Of a DNA stretch of 28,746 nt, positions 6,953 through 14,840 are shown in pieces; position 1 is the first letter of the stretch; each line of letters begins with the position of its first letter. Both the position numbers and the translations under genes were made by a program. The notes beneath the pieces are model-generated. The model was given only the letters and a program-made list of their open reading frames with translations, searched no databases and was not told where the DNA came from. This DNA is from Clostridiales bacterium (GTDB lineage: Bacteria > Bacillota > Clostridia > Oscillospirales > Acutalibacteraceae), in the NCBI GenBank assembly GCA_022791355.1, contig JAAVYX010000045.1:1-28746 (forward strand), written 5' to 3'.

Positions 6953-7963
6953 ATGGACAAAAGCGGAAAAAAAACCTATTTTGCCAGAAGACCGGGCGGC
7001 ATCGCCCTGATGGCCGCCCTGCTTTGCTGCATTCTGCTCCTGTCCCTGCGGTACGGCAGCGCCGACATGAGCTGGCCCGCCTTCTGGGACGGTCTGCTCC
7101 GCCGGCCGGGGGCTGAGACCCAGACCGCTATTTTATACCTGCTGCGCCTGCCCCGTCTGGCCGAGGGGGTGCTGGCGGGGGTTGGTCTGTCGGTCTCGGG
7201 CGTGCTGCTGCAAAGCGTAACCGGAAACGAGTTGGCCAGTCCGAACATTATAGGGGTCAACGCCGGGGCGGGCTTTGTGGTGATTCTGCTGCTCTTTTTT
7301 TGTCCTGCGGCTTATTTCTTCTTGCCCTTCGCGGCCTTTGGCGGGGCCTTCCTCACCACCCTGCTCATCCTCTCCATCGCGGGACGAATCGGGTCCGGCA
7401 AGACTACGGTTATTTTAGCCGGCATCGCCTGCACGGCCATGTTCAACGCCGGCATCTCCTTTTTTTCCCTGCTGGATGCGGATGTGCTTGTATCCTACAA
7501 CTATTTTTCTGTGGGGGGGCTTTCCAGCGCCCCTGTTACAAATCTTATCATCCCGGCCCTGCTGATCGCTTTGGGACTGGCTGTTTCTCTTATGGCCGCT
7601 CCTAAAATCCGTCTGCTCTGTCTGGGGGACAGTATGGCCGCTTCCCTGGGAGTCAGGGTCAAGCGGCTGCGGACCCTGTGTTTGATACTGGCCAGCGCCT
7701 CGGCGGCGGCTGTGGTTAGCTTTGCCGGTCTGCTGGGATTTGTGGGGCTGGTGGTTCCGCACATCGCCCGTAAGCTGGCCGGCGGCCACACGGGCTATCT
7801 GCTGCTCGCCGCCTCCCTAGTGGGCAGCGCTCTGGTCTTGACGGCCGACTGGCTGGGCCGGACCCTCTTCGCCCCCTCCGAGCTGCCGGTGGGTGTGGTC
7901 ATGGCCCTGGTGGGCGCTCCCTTCTTCTTTATTCTGCTGCTCAAAAGGAGGCGCCGGGGCTGA
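6953..7963 (+). CDS. FecCD/BtuC-family ABC importer permease
   Basis: The 336-residue inner-membrane protein belongs to the iron-chelate/cobalamin permease family (FecCD). Many hydrophobic helices are visible, starting at residues 17-33. The family landmarks are present: RLPRL near residue 65, then GVGLSVSGVLLQSVTGNELASP, and near the C-terminal half a GLLGFVGLVVPHIAR segment, the usual contact region for the ATPase. An AAAGGA site lies just before the ATG. The stop codon overlaps the ATPase start by one base (ATGA-type junction). The length is normal for a single permease gene, which would act as a homodimer. Confidence 0.93.
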   Translation: MDKSGKKTYFARRPGGIALMAALLCCILLLSLRYGSADMSWPAFWDGLLRRPGAETQTAILYLLRLPRLAEGVLAGVGLSVSGVLLQSVTGNELASPNIIGVNAGAGFVVILLLFFCPAAYFFLPFAAFGGAFLTTLLILSIAGRIGSGKTTVILAGIACTAMFNAGISFFSLLDADVLVSYNYFSVGGLSSAPVTNLIIPALLIALGLAVSLMAAPKIRLLCLGDSMAASLGVRVKRLRTLCLILASASAAAVVSFAGLLGFVGLVVPHIARKLAGGHTGYLLLAASLVGSALVLTADWLGRTLFAPSELPVGVVMALVGAPFFFILLLKRRRRG

Positions 7964-8715
7964 TGCTTGTCTTTGAAAATCTCACCGTGTCCTACGGAAA
8001 GCGAAAGATATTGGACGGGGTCAGTTTTCCGCTGGTCCCCTGTAAGCTGACGGCCCTTATCGGCCGCAACGGGGCGGGAAAATCCACCCTGCTTTCCTGC
8101 GTCAACCAGGAGCGGTCCTATGTCGGAAAAATCCTTTATGAAAATCGGGAGCTGGCCGGTATGTCGGCCCGGGAGCGGGCGCGTCTCGTCGCCCTTTTGC
8201 CCCAGACGCTGGCCGCCCCGCCGGTTACGGTAGAGGAGTTGGTCTGCTTTGGCCGCAGTCCGTATCTGGACTTTGGAAAACGGCTGACCGAGACCGACCG
8301 CCGGATCGTCCGGGAGTCTATGGAGACGGCCGGTGTGGACGGCCTTGGGGCGCAGAGGGTGGACCGCCTTTCCGGCGGGGAACGGCAGAAGGCCTATTTC
8401 GCCATGATGCTGGCCCAGAAAACCCCGGTTATGGCGCTGGACGAGCCGACTACCTATATGGATATGGCCTACGAAAGGTCTTTTTTCCGGATGCTGGCCG
8501 AGCTGAAGGCCGGCGGCCATACCCTGTTGGTCATCCTGCACGATTTGTCCCAAGCTCTGCGGCAGGCCGATTACCTGGCGGTGCTGGACGGAGGCCGGCT
8601 GGCCTTTTACGGCACGGCGGCGGCCTGCGCCGAGACCGGCGTAATCGAATCGGTATTTGGAGTGGAAAAGCACACGTTTATAGAAAACGAGGAGCGGTTT
8701 ATTGTTTTTTCGTAA
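7963..8715 (+). CDS. FecE/BtuD-type ABC importer ATPase
   Basis: The 250-residue ATPase powers the upstream permease. Walker A is GRNGAGKST (about residues 34-42), the signature is LSGGERQK, Walker B is VMALDEPT, and the switch His lies in ILHDLS. These motifs and the length fit the FecE/BtuD group. It overlaps the permease stop by one base and ends at a very strong terminator, so the importer operon closes here. Together with the lipoprotein gene it completes a one-of-each importer for an iron chelate, heme or corrinoid. Confidence 0.94.
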   Translation: MLVFENLTVSYGKRKILDGVSFPLVPCKLTALIGRNGAGKSTLLSCVNQERSYVGKILYENRELAGMSARERARLVALLPQTLAAPPVTVEELVCFGRSPYLDFGKRLTETDRRIVRESMETAGVDGLGAQRVDRLSGGERQKAYFAMMLAQKTPVMALDEPTTYMDMAYERSFFRMLAELKAGGHTLLVILHDLSQALRQADYLAVLDGGRLAFYGTAAACAETGVIESVFGVEKHTFIENEERFIVFS

Positions 8716-8759
8716 AAAGGACCGGGCGCGCCTTGCATCTGGCGCGCCCGGTCCTTTTT
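8714..8759 (+). terminator. Strong terminator closing the importer operon
   Basis: A perfect 19-bp stem pairs 8714-8732 with 8741-8759 around an 8-nt loop. It is GC-rich inside with an A-run and a T-run outside. It overlaps the ATPase stop codon and, being symmetrical, could also act on the minus strand. Confidence 0.95.
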
Positions 8760-8779
8760 CTACATTTATATAAGGTATA

Positions 8780-8995
8780 AAGCGAATAGTTGTAAAGCGG
8801 TTATTATAACTGCGGAGGTCCTGCACACTGTGCATTCCGCTGGAGGCTTGAACAAAGTCAGACCGGGACGCCGGATAGCGGAACGCCCCGAACCGGAGAA
8901 CGGTTTACGATTGAAGACCACAAACGCAGAGCGCGGGCAGCGGTCTGACGGTAGACCGGACCGGGACGCTGAAAATACCTGTTGACAGAGAATCC
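8780..8995 (+). repeat. Interspersed repeat B, copy 1
   Basis: This non-coding stretch shares ordered blocks with two other gaps. GCGGTTATTATA followed by a CGGAGGTCC-like word (8797-8821) matches 19627-19653. A CGGGACGCC block (about 8863) and a GGTTTACGATTGAAG...CCACAAACGCAG block (about 8903-8930) match the same order at 22870-22975. Identity is moderate and was judged by eye. It separates the importer terminator from the minus-strand pentapeptide gene. Confidence 0.55.
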
Positions 8996-9007
8996 TTTGG
9001 CGGCGGA

Positions 9008-9688
9008 TCAATCGGTCTTGACGATCAGCCCTAGCAGACCGGCCAGCTCGCAGGCCTGATAGGGGGTGACGATCGCGCCCTTTAATTCGGGCAGGGAGAC
9101 CTGAATGCCGGTGATTTCGTCGGTGGTCAGATCCTGACCGGCAAGAGGGGTGCGGAAAAGGGAAGCGCCGGTGAGCTGGCAGTTTTTCCAGGAAAGACCC
9201 TGCGCCTTCATCTCCTGGAGGATCGCCCCGTCCAGATTGCAGCCCTCGAAGGCCACAGCCTTGACCGCGCAGAGGGTCAGATTGGACATAGACATATGGC
9301 AGTCGGTAAAGCGGACCTGATCCATATGGACCTCGGGGAGCCGTACTCCCAGCAGCTTACAGTTTGTAAAGGTCACCCGCCGAAGGGTGGAGCCCGAAAG
9401 GTCGGCGTTGGACAGATCGCAGGAATCAAACACACAGTCCCGGATATAGCAGCGGTCCAGCCGGCCGGACAGACGGCAGCGGTCTAATCGGCAGAACCGG
9501 AGCTCGGTCTTATAAAAATCCTCCTCGCAGGCGCCTGAGAGACAAAAGCCGGAGAGGGGTTCGTCGTCCGCGTCGGCCTGGAGGAGCAGGGCTTGCAGGT
9601 CCCCGTCGGTAAGACTGGCGGGCAGCTCGGGAGGCTGAATGCGGAAGTTCTTTGACCTTTGTTGGGGGCGAGGGATAGGAGCCGGCAT
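9008..9688 (-). CDS. Pentapeptide-repeat protein
   Basis: The 226-residue product has a run of A(D/N)LXX-like five-residue repeats from about residue 45 to 195 (for example CDLSNADLSGSTLRR and CNLDGAILQE). Such repeats fold into a right-handed quadrilateral beta-helix. There is no signal peptide or membrane segment, so it is cytoplasmic. Some family members (Qnr, McbG) mimic DNA and protect gyrase, but most have no known role, and nothing here decides it. The ATG is supported by AAAGGA on the minus strand. It is a single-gene unit, divergent from the metalloprotease operon. Confidence 0.85.
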   Translation of the reverse strand: MPAPIPRPQQRSKNFRIQPPELPASLTDGDLQALLLQADADDEPLSGFCLSGACEEDFYKTELRFCRLDRCRLSGRLDRCYIRDCVFDSCDLSNADLSGSTLRRVTFTNCKLLGVRLPEVHMDQVRFTDCHMSMSNLTLCAVKAVAFEGCNLDGAILQEMKAQGLSWKNCQLTGASLFRTPLAGQDLTTDEITGIQVSLPELKGAIVTPYQACELAGLLGLIVKTD

Positions 9689-9720
9689 ACGGTCACATCC
9701 TTTTGATAAGTAATGGTATC

Positions 9721-9749
9721 AGTATACCCGCTTGGGGCCGGGGCTGCAA
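9721..9749 (-). promoter_or_regulatory. Probable promoter of the pentapeptide-repeat gene
   Basis: On the minus strand TTGCAG (9744-9749), a 17-bp spacer and TATACT (9721-9726) precede the start codon by about 30 bp. The -10 box is good and the -35 box is partial. Confidence 0.5.
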
Positions 9750-9832
9750 GATGAAAGGAGATGGAATAGCCGATGAAAGTATGTCGAAATGAATCGAATT
9801 TTATATAGTTTTGTATTATTTTATCGAAATTG

Positions 9833-9861
9833 TTGCTATATATTTACATATGATGTATAAT
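9833..9861 (+). promoter_or_regulatory. Promoter of the metalloprotease operon
   Basis: TTGCTA (9833-9838), a 17-bp spacer and a perfect TATAAT (9856-9861) lie in a markedly AT-rich stretch (about 9770-9870). Confidence 0.75.
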
Positions 9862-9894
9862 ACATACGGAAAAATAAAAAAGAGGGTGATTCCA

Positions 9895-9915
9895 ATGGAC
9901 ATTTTACTCAATTGA
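9895..9915 (+). CDS. Possible 6-codon leader ORF (MDILLN)
   Basis: An ATG at 9895 follows a clear AGAGGGTGAT ribosome-binding site at normal spacing and opens a six-codon frame ending in TGA at 9913-9915. It lies between the operon promoter and the metalloprotease start at 9948, which has its own GAAAGGGG site. It may be a regulatory leader peptide or an accident; nothing shows that it is translated. Confidence 0.35.
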   Translation: MDILLN

Positions 9916-9947
9916 ACTGATTGATAAAAAGAAAGGGGATTATCAAA

Positions 9948-10586
9948 ATGCGCCATTTCGGATTTAAGCGTTATGCGCTTCGCTTATGCGCTCTATGTCT
10001 TACTTTGGCTATGGTTCCCATGACCATTGAGGCCTTTGCCGCGGACTTTCCCGAATGCTCCCACGGCTTCAGCACCTATAACGACCATATTTTAAACGGC
10101 GGCGTGGGGCAATATGGAAACGCCAGAAGATATTTTTGGATCAATCCGGAGATTTCTGCGGAGTATAAGGGCTATATCCGGTCGGCTTTTGACAGCTGGA
10201 TTTACACCACCAATAATCCGCCTTATTATACAACCTCTATATCCTGGCGTGAAACCAGTACGAAAAGCGACGGTACGATTGAATTCCATTGGTTTGCTTT
10301 CAATAACGGCAGAACCTTTGGCGCGACTACCTTCAAGCTTTATGACAATAACGTAAATGCATACGGTCAAAATTGGGGCTGGGCGTATATTCAACTAGAT
10401 CCGAACTTTATGGACGCAAGGCTCTCCGCGTGGAGAAAGCAGGGCGTTGCGGCGCATGAAATCGGTCATGCTTTTGGCTGCGCCCACTGTGATAATCAAA
10501 ATCGACTGATGTGGCCGCATGGCAATGACCGTAATGTAAATACGCCGGTTATTTATGAGCTGCAAACCATCAATCACCTGTATTAA
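9948..10586 (+). CDS. Secreted matrixin-like zinc metalloprotease
   Basis: The 212-residue product is a secreted zinc-dependent protease of the metzincin type. The zinc site HEIGHAFGCAH (H170, E171, H174, H180) matches HExxHxxGxxH, and a downstream RLMWP supplies the Met-turn. The signal peptide covers about residues 1-32 and probably ends at AFA-AD. The chosen ATG follows GAAAGGGG; an in-frame TTG at 9921 would add nine residues but has no ribosome site. The protein is small and seems to be little more than the catalytic domain, with no clear pro-segment. Base composition is clearly lower in GC than in its neighbours, hinting at transfer. The lipoprotein gene follows 15 bp later. Confidence 0.85.
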   Translation: MRHFGFKRYALRLCALCLTLAMVPMTIEAFAADFPECSHGFSTYNDHILNGGVGQYGNARRYFWINPEISAEYKGYIRSAFDSWIYTTNNPPYYTTSISWRETSTKSDGTIEFHWFAFNNGRTFGATTFKLYDNNVNAYGQNWGWAYIQLDPNFMDARLSAWRKQGVAAHEIGHAFGCAHCDNQNRLMWPHGNDRNVNTPVIYELQTINHLY

Positions 10587-10601
10587 AAAGGAGGAAGCGA
10601 T

Positions 10602-11405
10602 ATGCGTAATCGTTTTTGTATATGTATTTTGGCCGGCCTGTTGACCCTGACGTTGGTTGGCTGCGCGACGGGGACCTCCGCCGATCTGTCGTCGGACGCC
10701 GGAAGCGTGAAGGCGGACGCCGACACGGCGCCGGCTGGGAAAAATATGTCGGTCCGTCTGGATGAAACGCTGGATTTGACAGGGAAGAAAATCAAGCCGT
10801 CGTATACTGTAAGCGACGGCATGGCGCCCTGCGAGACCCTGGCCGAATTGGGAGAAAAGTCCACAGACGTTGTGCAGGGAAAAATTGTGGGCGTGGAGTA
10901 TTTTCATATGACCACCATGCCCTATACCAAAATTGATATCCAGGTGCAGGAAACCCTGAAGGGGGAATTGCAGACGGGAGATACGGTCAGCGCCTATAAG
11001 CTGGGCGGCTATATCCAGTTAAAGCATTCCGACCCGGATATACAGGAACGGTACCCGGAAATCACCGAAGCGGAGATGGAAAATACCGTTTTCGATTATC
11101 GGATAGACGGCGACCCGCACCCGGCCGTAGGACAGGAAGGGGTATTTTTCCTGCGGCCCAAGCTGGGGGATATGCCGGAGGGACTCTATCTGATTACAGA
11201 CGGCTATGACGGCCAGTTTATCAAACGGGCGGACGGGAACTACGCCCGTCACTACGACGGAAACGCCTCTTTTGAACAGGAGCAGGGCCTGTCAGGGTAT
11301 TCGCTGGACGACCCGGCCTCCGCTTACGAGACCGACCGCAGTCAGGCGAAGGGCCTCAACGGCGTACTGTCCTATGAGAGCATCAAGGCGGACTTGGCCA
11401 AGTAA
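10602..11405 (+). CDS. Lipoprotein of unknown function, operon partner of the metalloprotease
   Basis: The 267-residue product has a lipoprotein signal peptide with the lipobox LTLVGC (C21), followed by a Ser/Asp/Ala-rich linker to about residue 45. The folded part begins near residue 50. A segment at about 86-130 (VVQGKIVGVEYF ... QVQETLKGELQTGDTV) reads like a beta-barrel of the kind seen in uncharacterised Firmicute lipoproteins. I do not recognise a catalytic motif. AAAGGAGGA precedes the ATG, and the gene is 15 bp behind the metalloprotease. It might anchor, inhibit or protect against that protease, but this rests on position alone. Confidence 0.8.
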   Translation: MRNRFCICILAGLLTLTLVGCATGTSADLSSDAGSVKADADTAPAGKNMSVRLDETLDLTGKKIKPSYTVSDGMAPCETLAELGEKSTDVVQGKIVGVEYFHMTTMPYTKIDIQVQETLKGELQTGDTVSAYKLGGYIQLKHSDPDIQERYPEITEAEMENTVFDYRIDGDPHPAVGQEGVFFLRPKLGDMPEGLYLITDGYDGQFIKRADGNYARHYDGNASFEQEQGLSGYSLDDPASAYETDRSQAKGLNGVLSYESIKADLAK

Positions 11406-11442
11406 AGCCATAGAGAATAGTAGCTGCATGGCAATTTGTTGC

Positions 11443-11474
11443 GCGCCTGCCCGCTTCAGCGGGTAGGCGCTTTT
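11443..11474 (+). terminator. Terminator of the metalloprotease operon
   Basis: GCGCCTGCCCGC (11443-11454), loop TTCA and GCGGGTAGGCGC (11459-11470) form a 12-bp stem with one G-U pair, followed by TTTT. Confidence 0.92.
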
Positions 11475-11519
11475 CATTGAATACGGCTTCGGGATTGGAC
11501 GGCACGGGCAGCCGTTTTT

Positions 11520-11546
11520 ATAGATTGCCATAGGCGATTTATAAAA
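11520..11546 (+). repeat. Dispersed 27-bp repeat, copy 2
   Basis: It matches 1253-1279 at 25 of 27 positions, the differences being two A-to-G changes. Its last bases run into the pdxT terminator stem. Confidence 0.8.
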
Positions 11547-11586
11547 AATCCCCGGAAAGGCGGCAAAGGCCTTCCGGGGATTTTTT
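11543..11586. terminator. Bidirectional terminator downstream of pdxT
   Basis: AAAAAATCCCCGGAA (11543-11557) and TTCCGGGGATTTTTT (11572-11586) pair perfectly. On the minus strand the stem ends in a T-run shortly after the pdxT stop. It can also back up the plus-strand terminator of the preceding operon. Confidence 0.92.
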
Positions 11587-11597
11587 CGTCCCGCCTT

Positions 11598-12164
11598 TTA
11601 ACATGAGACCTGTTCGGTCATTCCGATAAAATAGGCCGTCAGACGGGCGTCGCCGGTCAGCTCGGGGTGGAAGGAGGAGACCAACAGGTTTTTCTGCCGG
11701 GCCAGGACGGGATGTCCGTCCACCTGGGCCAGTACCTCCACCGACCGGCCGGCGGATTCGATATAGGGCGCCCGAATGAATACGGCGGGATAGGGAGCGG
11801 GCCAGTCCTTTACCTGTAAATCCGCCTCGAAGCTCTCCCGCTGGCGGCCGAAGGCGTTTCGCCGGACTTTTATATCCATCAGTCCCAGCGGACCGTTTTG
11901 GGCCAGCAGGACCATGCCGGCGCAGGTACCGAAAACGGGCCGCCGGGCGGCGAAGACACGCAGGGCGGGCACAAAGCCGTACCGCTCCATCAGCTTGCCT
12001 ATGGCGGTGCTTTCCCCGCCGGGAAGAATCAGGCCGGAAAGGTCCTCCAGCTCCTCCTTGCGCTTAACGGCCCGTCCCCGGACGCCGGCGGCCTCCAGCG
12101 CGGCGATATGTTCGGTCACAGCCCCCTGTAGGGCCAGTACGCCGATGGTTTTGCTTGTCTGCAC
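11598..12164 (-). CDS. pdxT: Pyridoxal 5'-phosphate synthase glutaminase subunit PdxT
   Basis: PdxT hydrolyses glutamine and channels ammonia to PdxS for de novo vitamin B6 synthesis. The 188-residue product has the family landmarks LALQGAVTEH near the start, LPGGESTAIGKL (48-59), nucleophile C81 in GTCAGM, and H167/E169 of the triad in SFHPEL. The start is GTG (12164-12162), with AAGGAG about 8 bases upstream. It is downstream of pdxS on the same strand, with an unusually long gap of about 200 bp. Confidence 0.96.
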   Translation of the reverse strand: MQTSKTIGVLALQGAVTEHIAALEAAGVRGRAVKRKEELEDLSGLILPGGESTAIGKLMERYGFVPALRVFAARRPVFGTCAGMVLLAQNGPLGLMDIKVRRNAFGRQRESFEADLQVKDWPAPYPAVFIRAPYIESAGRSVEVLAQVDGHPVLARQKNLLVSSFHPELTGDARLTAYFIGMTEQVSC

Positions 12165-12298
12165 AATTGTCAGCTCCTTGGATGAGAGATAGGTATATAC
12201 CGGCCGTTTATCCGAATGGAATAGGGATACCGGGCGGTGTGCTTAAATGCCGAGAACGGTTTATTACGACCAGGGGCGAGACTTACCGATAAAGAGTT

Positions 12299-12327
12299 CG
12301 GCCCGAAAAGGTAAAGTTAACGGGCCG
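12299..12327 (-). other. Hairpin in the pdxS-pdxT intergenic gap
   Basis: CGGCCCG (12299-12305) and CGGGCCG (12321-12327) form a perfect 7-bp stem around 15 nt. It has no T-run on either strand. It would sit in the mRNA between pdxS and pdxT and could act in processing or partial attenuation. No promoter for pdxT was recognised in the rest of the gap. Confidence 0.5.
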
Positions 12328-12363
12328 ATTAGAGTCGTTCCTTAACGGTATCTGCCCGCCTGC

Positions 12364-13254
12364 CTACCAGCCGCGCTCCTGCATGCGGTGTTCGGGGGCG
12401 ATGGCGGAAATCTCCATGCCCTCCATGGCCTTTCCCAAATCCATGGACAACCGGCCGATAAGATCGTAGTCGGTGTAATAGGTAGCAGCCTGTACGATGG
12501 CAGAGGCGAACTTCTCCGGGTTTTCCGACTTGAAGATGCCCGACCCTACGAATACGCCGTCGGCCCCCAGCTCCATCATCAGGGCCGCGTCGGCGGGGGT
12601 GGCCACGCCGCCGGCCGCGAAGTTGACCACTGGCAGCCGCTTTTCCTTGTGAATCTGCTTTAACAGTTGGAAGGGCGCGCCCAAGTTTTTGGCCTCGGTC
12701 ATCAGCTCGTCGTCGCTCATGCCGTATACCTTGCGCAGCTGGCTGTTTACTTTGCGCATATGCCGTACAGCCTCCACAATATTGCCGGTGCCCGGCTCCC
12801 CTTTGGTCCGCAGCATGGACGCGCCCTCGCCCACCCGGCGCAGGGCCTCGCCCAAGTCCCGGCAGCCGCAGACAAAGGGTACGGTGAACTTGGATTTATC
12901 GATGTGGAATTCCTCGTCGGCGGGGGTCAACACCTCGCTTTCGTCGATGTAGTCGACCCCCAGGGCCTCCAGCACTCGGGCCTCCACAATATGGCCGATA
13001 CGGGCCTTGGCCATGACTGGAATGGTAACCGCGCCCATGACCTCCTCCACAATCCGAGGGTCGGCCATACGGGCCACGCCGCCCGCCCGGCGGATGTCGG
13101 CCGGCACCCGCTCCAGGGCCATGACGGCCACCGCGCCGGCGGCCTCGGCAATTTTGGCCTGCTCGGCGTTGACCACGTCCATGATGACGCCGCCCTTCTG
13201 CATCTGCGCCATGCCCCGTTTGACTCGTTCGGTTCCTGTCCTCTTGTTTTCCAT
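12364..13254 (-). CDS. pdxS: Pyridoxal 5'-phosphate synthase lyase subunit PdxS
   Basis: PdxS builds pyridoxal 5'-phosphate from ribose 5-phosphate, glyceraldehyde 3-phosphate and ammonia in a dodecameric TIM-barrel complex with PdxT. The 296-residue product is a full-length member. D26 (in GGVIMDV), K83 (in MAKARIGH) and K151 (in RTKGEPGTGN) correspond to the known active-site Asp and the two Schiff-base lysines. AGGAGTG lies upstream of the ATG. It is first in the pdxST unit and divergent from pdxR. Confidence 0.98.
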   Translation of the reverse strand: MENKRTGTERVKRGMAQMQKGGVIMDVVNAEQAKIAEAAGAVAVMALERVPADIRRAGGVARMADPRIVEEVMGAVTIPVMAKARIGHIVEARVLEALGVDYIDESEVLTPADEEFHIDKSKFTVPFVCGCRDLGEALRRVGEGASMLRTKGEPGTGNIVEAVRHMRKVNSQLRKVYGMSDDELMTEAKNLGAPFQLLKQIHKEKRLPVVNFAAGGVATPADAALMMELGADGVFVGSGIFKSENPEKFASAIVQAATYYTDYDLIGRLSMDLGKAMEGMEISAIAPEHRMQERGW

Positions 13255-13307
13255 ATGCCTTCACTCCTGTTTGGATCCTCGTACGTGGACCCCTTAAAAA
13301 TTTTTTC

Positions 13308-13358
13308 CTATTATAATACGGGATAGGCCTTATCAAAAGGTCTAGTTTATGATAAAAT
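13308..13358. promoter_or_regulatory. Overlapping divergent pdxS/pdxR promoters
   Basis: For pdxR, TTATCA (13330-13335), a 17-bp spacer and TAAAAT (13353-13358) fit a promoter. For pdxS on the minus strand, TATAAT (13310-13315) lies 15 bp from TTGATA (13331-13336), or 17 bp from the poorer TTTTGA. The two -35 boxes use nearly the same bases. AAAAGGTCTA (13335-13344) lies in the pdxR spacer and looks like the PdxR boxes I recall from actinobacteria. One regulator bound here could control both genes. Confidence 0.6.
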
Positions 13359-13388
13359 AATGGGGTCAGATGAAGGGAGGAACGGGAA

Positions 13389-14840
13389 ATGGAGATGACG
13401 GCCTTCAGCTTTGACCGTCAGCCGGGAAAGCCGCTGTATGAGCGGCTGTATCAGCAGATCAAGGGGCGAATCGTATCGGGGGAGCTGGCCTGCGGGGAAA
13501 AGCTGCCCTCCAAGCTGCGGCTGGCCGCCTTTCTAAGCGTGGGAAAAAATACGGTGGAGACGGCTTATGAACAGCTGACGGTAGAGGGCTATGTAGAATC
13601 CATACCCAAACGGGGCTACTTTGTCTGTTTCCAGGACAGGCTGGGATATGTGGGGCAGGCCGCGCCGGTTCCGCCGTCCGCCGCGGCTGAGACGGAACGG
13701 CCGGAGATTTGGGCCGACTTTCACACCGGGCGGATCGACCCGGCCTATTTCCCCTACGCCAAGTGGCGCAAATGTCTGCGGGAAGCCTTGGACGAATCCG
13801 CGGCCGAACTGCTGCAAATCGGGCATAATCAGGGAGATTACCGGCTGCGGGCGCAGATCGCGGAATATCTGCGCTGCGCCAGGGGGGTGCGCTGCGCCCC
13901 GGAGCAGATTGTGGTGGGAGCGGGCATGGAGGTGCTTTTGACCCAGCTGCATATGCTGCTGGGCCGGGAGGCCTGCTACGGCCTGGAGGACCCGGGCTAC
14001 GAGCTGCCCCGTCAGCTTTTCATGCGTCTGACCGACCGGGTGCTGCCCGTGCCTATAGACGACCACGGCCTGCGGCCCGACGTGCTCCGCAAGACCTCGG
14101 CCAATGTGGCCTACGTGACCCCTTCCCACCAGTTCCCCTACGGCAGCGTTATGCCGGCGGGGCGGCGGCAGGAGCTATTGGCCTGGGCGGGCGAGCGGGA
14201 GGGCCGATACATATTAGAAGACGATTACGACAGCGAGTTCCGTTACGCCGGCCGGCCGGTGGACGCCCTGATGGCCATGGACACAGGGGGAAAGGTGGTT
14301 TATTTCGGCACCTTTTCCAAGGTCATGATTCCCTCCCTGCGGGCGGGCTTTATGGCGCTGCCCCCGTCTTTGCTGGAACGGTATCAGCGGCGGCTGGATT
14401 TTTACCATAACACCGTCTCCCGTATCGACCAGGCCGCCCTGGCCCGGTTTATGGAAGAGGGGGACTTTGAGAGGCACATCAACCGTATGCGTAAGGTCTA
14501 TCGCCGCAAGCTGGAGCGGGTACGGTCCCTGCTGGCCCCCTATGGGGAGCAGATACGCCTGCGGGGGGACAGCGCCGGCTTTTACGTTCTGCTGGAGGTT
14601 CTAAACGGAATTTCCGAAAAGGAACTTTGCGGCCGGGCCGAGGCGGCCGGCCTGCGGGTATACGGCTTGTCCTCCTTCCTGCCGGAAGGGGAGAGCCGGA
14701 CGCCGGGGATCCTGCTGGGCTTCGCCGGTCTGCCGGAGGAGACGCTGGAGCCGGCGATTGCCCGGCTGTTGGCGTGTTGGGGCCTACAGGACGGGGACGA
14801 TCCAGGCCGGAAGCGGAAAGAGGAAAAGGAGCATAAGTAA
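13389..14840 (+). CDS. pdxR: MocR/GntR-family regulator, probably PdxR
   Basis: The 483-residue protein combines an N-terminal winged helix of the GntR type (about 15-80, with GEKLPSKLRLAAFLSVGKNTV) and a fold-type I aminotransferase domain (about 110-465). The PLP-binding lysine is K311 in FGTFSKVM, and the preceding EDDYDSEFRY is the usual MocR landmark. MocR proteins next to pdxST sense pyridoxal phosphate and control its synthesis, so PdxR is a well-supported name by context. The ATG follows AGGGAGGA. The gene is transcribed away from pdxS through overlapping promoters, which suggests joint autoregulation. No clear terminator follows. Confidence 0.92.
   Translation: MEMTAFSFDRQPGKPLYERLYQQIKGRIVSGELACGEKLPSKLRLAAFLSVGKNTVETAYEQLTVEGYVESIPKRGYFVCFQDRLGYVGQAAPVPPSAAAETERPEIWADFHTGRIDPAYFPYAKWRKCLREALDESAAELLQIGHNQGDYRLRAQIAEYLRCARGVRCAPEQIVVGAGMEVLLTQLHMLLGREACYGLEDPGYELPRQLFMRLTDRVLPVPIDDHGLRPDVLRKTSANVAYVTPSHQFPYGSVMPAGRRQELLAWAGEREGRYILEDDYDSEFRYAGRPVDALMAMDTGGKVVYFGTFSKVMIPSLRAGFMALPPSLLERYQRRLDFYHNTVSRIDQAALARFMEEGDFERHINRMRKVYRRKLERVRSLLAPYGEQIRLRGDSAGFYVLLEVLNGISEKELCGRAEAAGLRVYGLSSFLPEGESRTPGILLGFAGLPEETLEPAIARLLACWGLQDGDDPGRKRKEEKEHK

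Noticed and set aside
7795..8835. A 346-codon minus-strand open frame over the permease and ATPase genes.
   Set aside because: It lies antisense to two well-supported transporter genes, its translation is low-complexity and basic, and it has no family features. High GC often produces such frames.
9921..9947. Metalloprotease start at TTG 9921.
   Set aside because: No ribosome site fits it, whereas GAAAGGGG fits the ATG at 9948 and gives a normal signal peptide.
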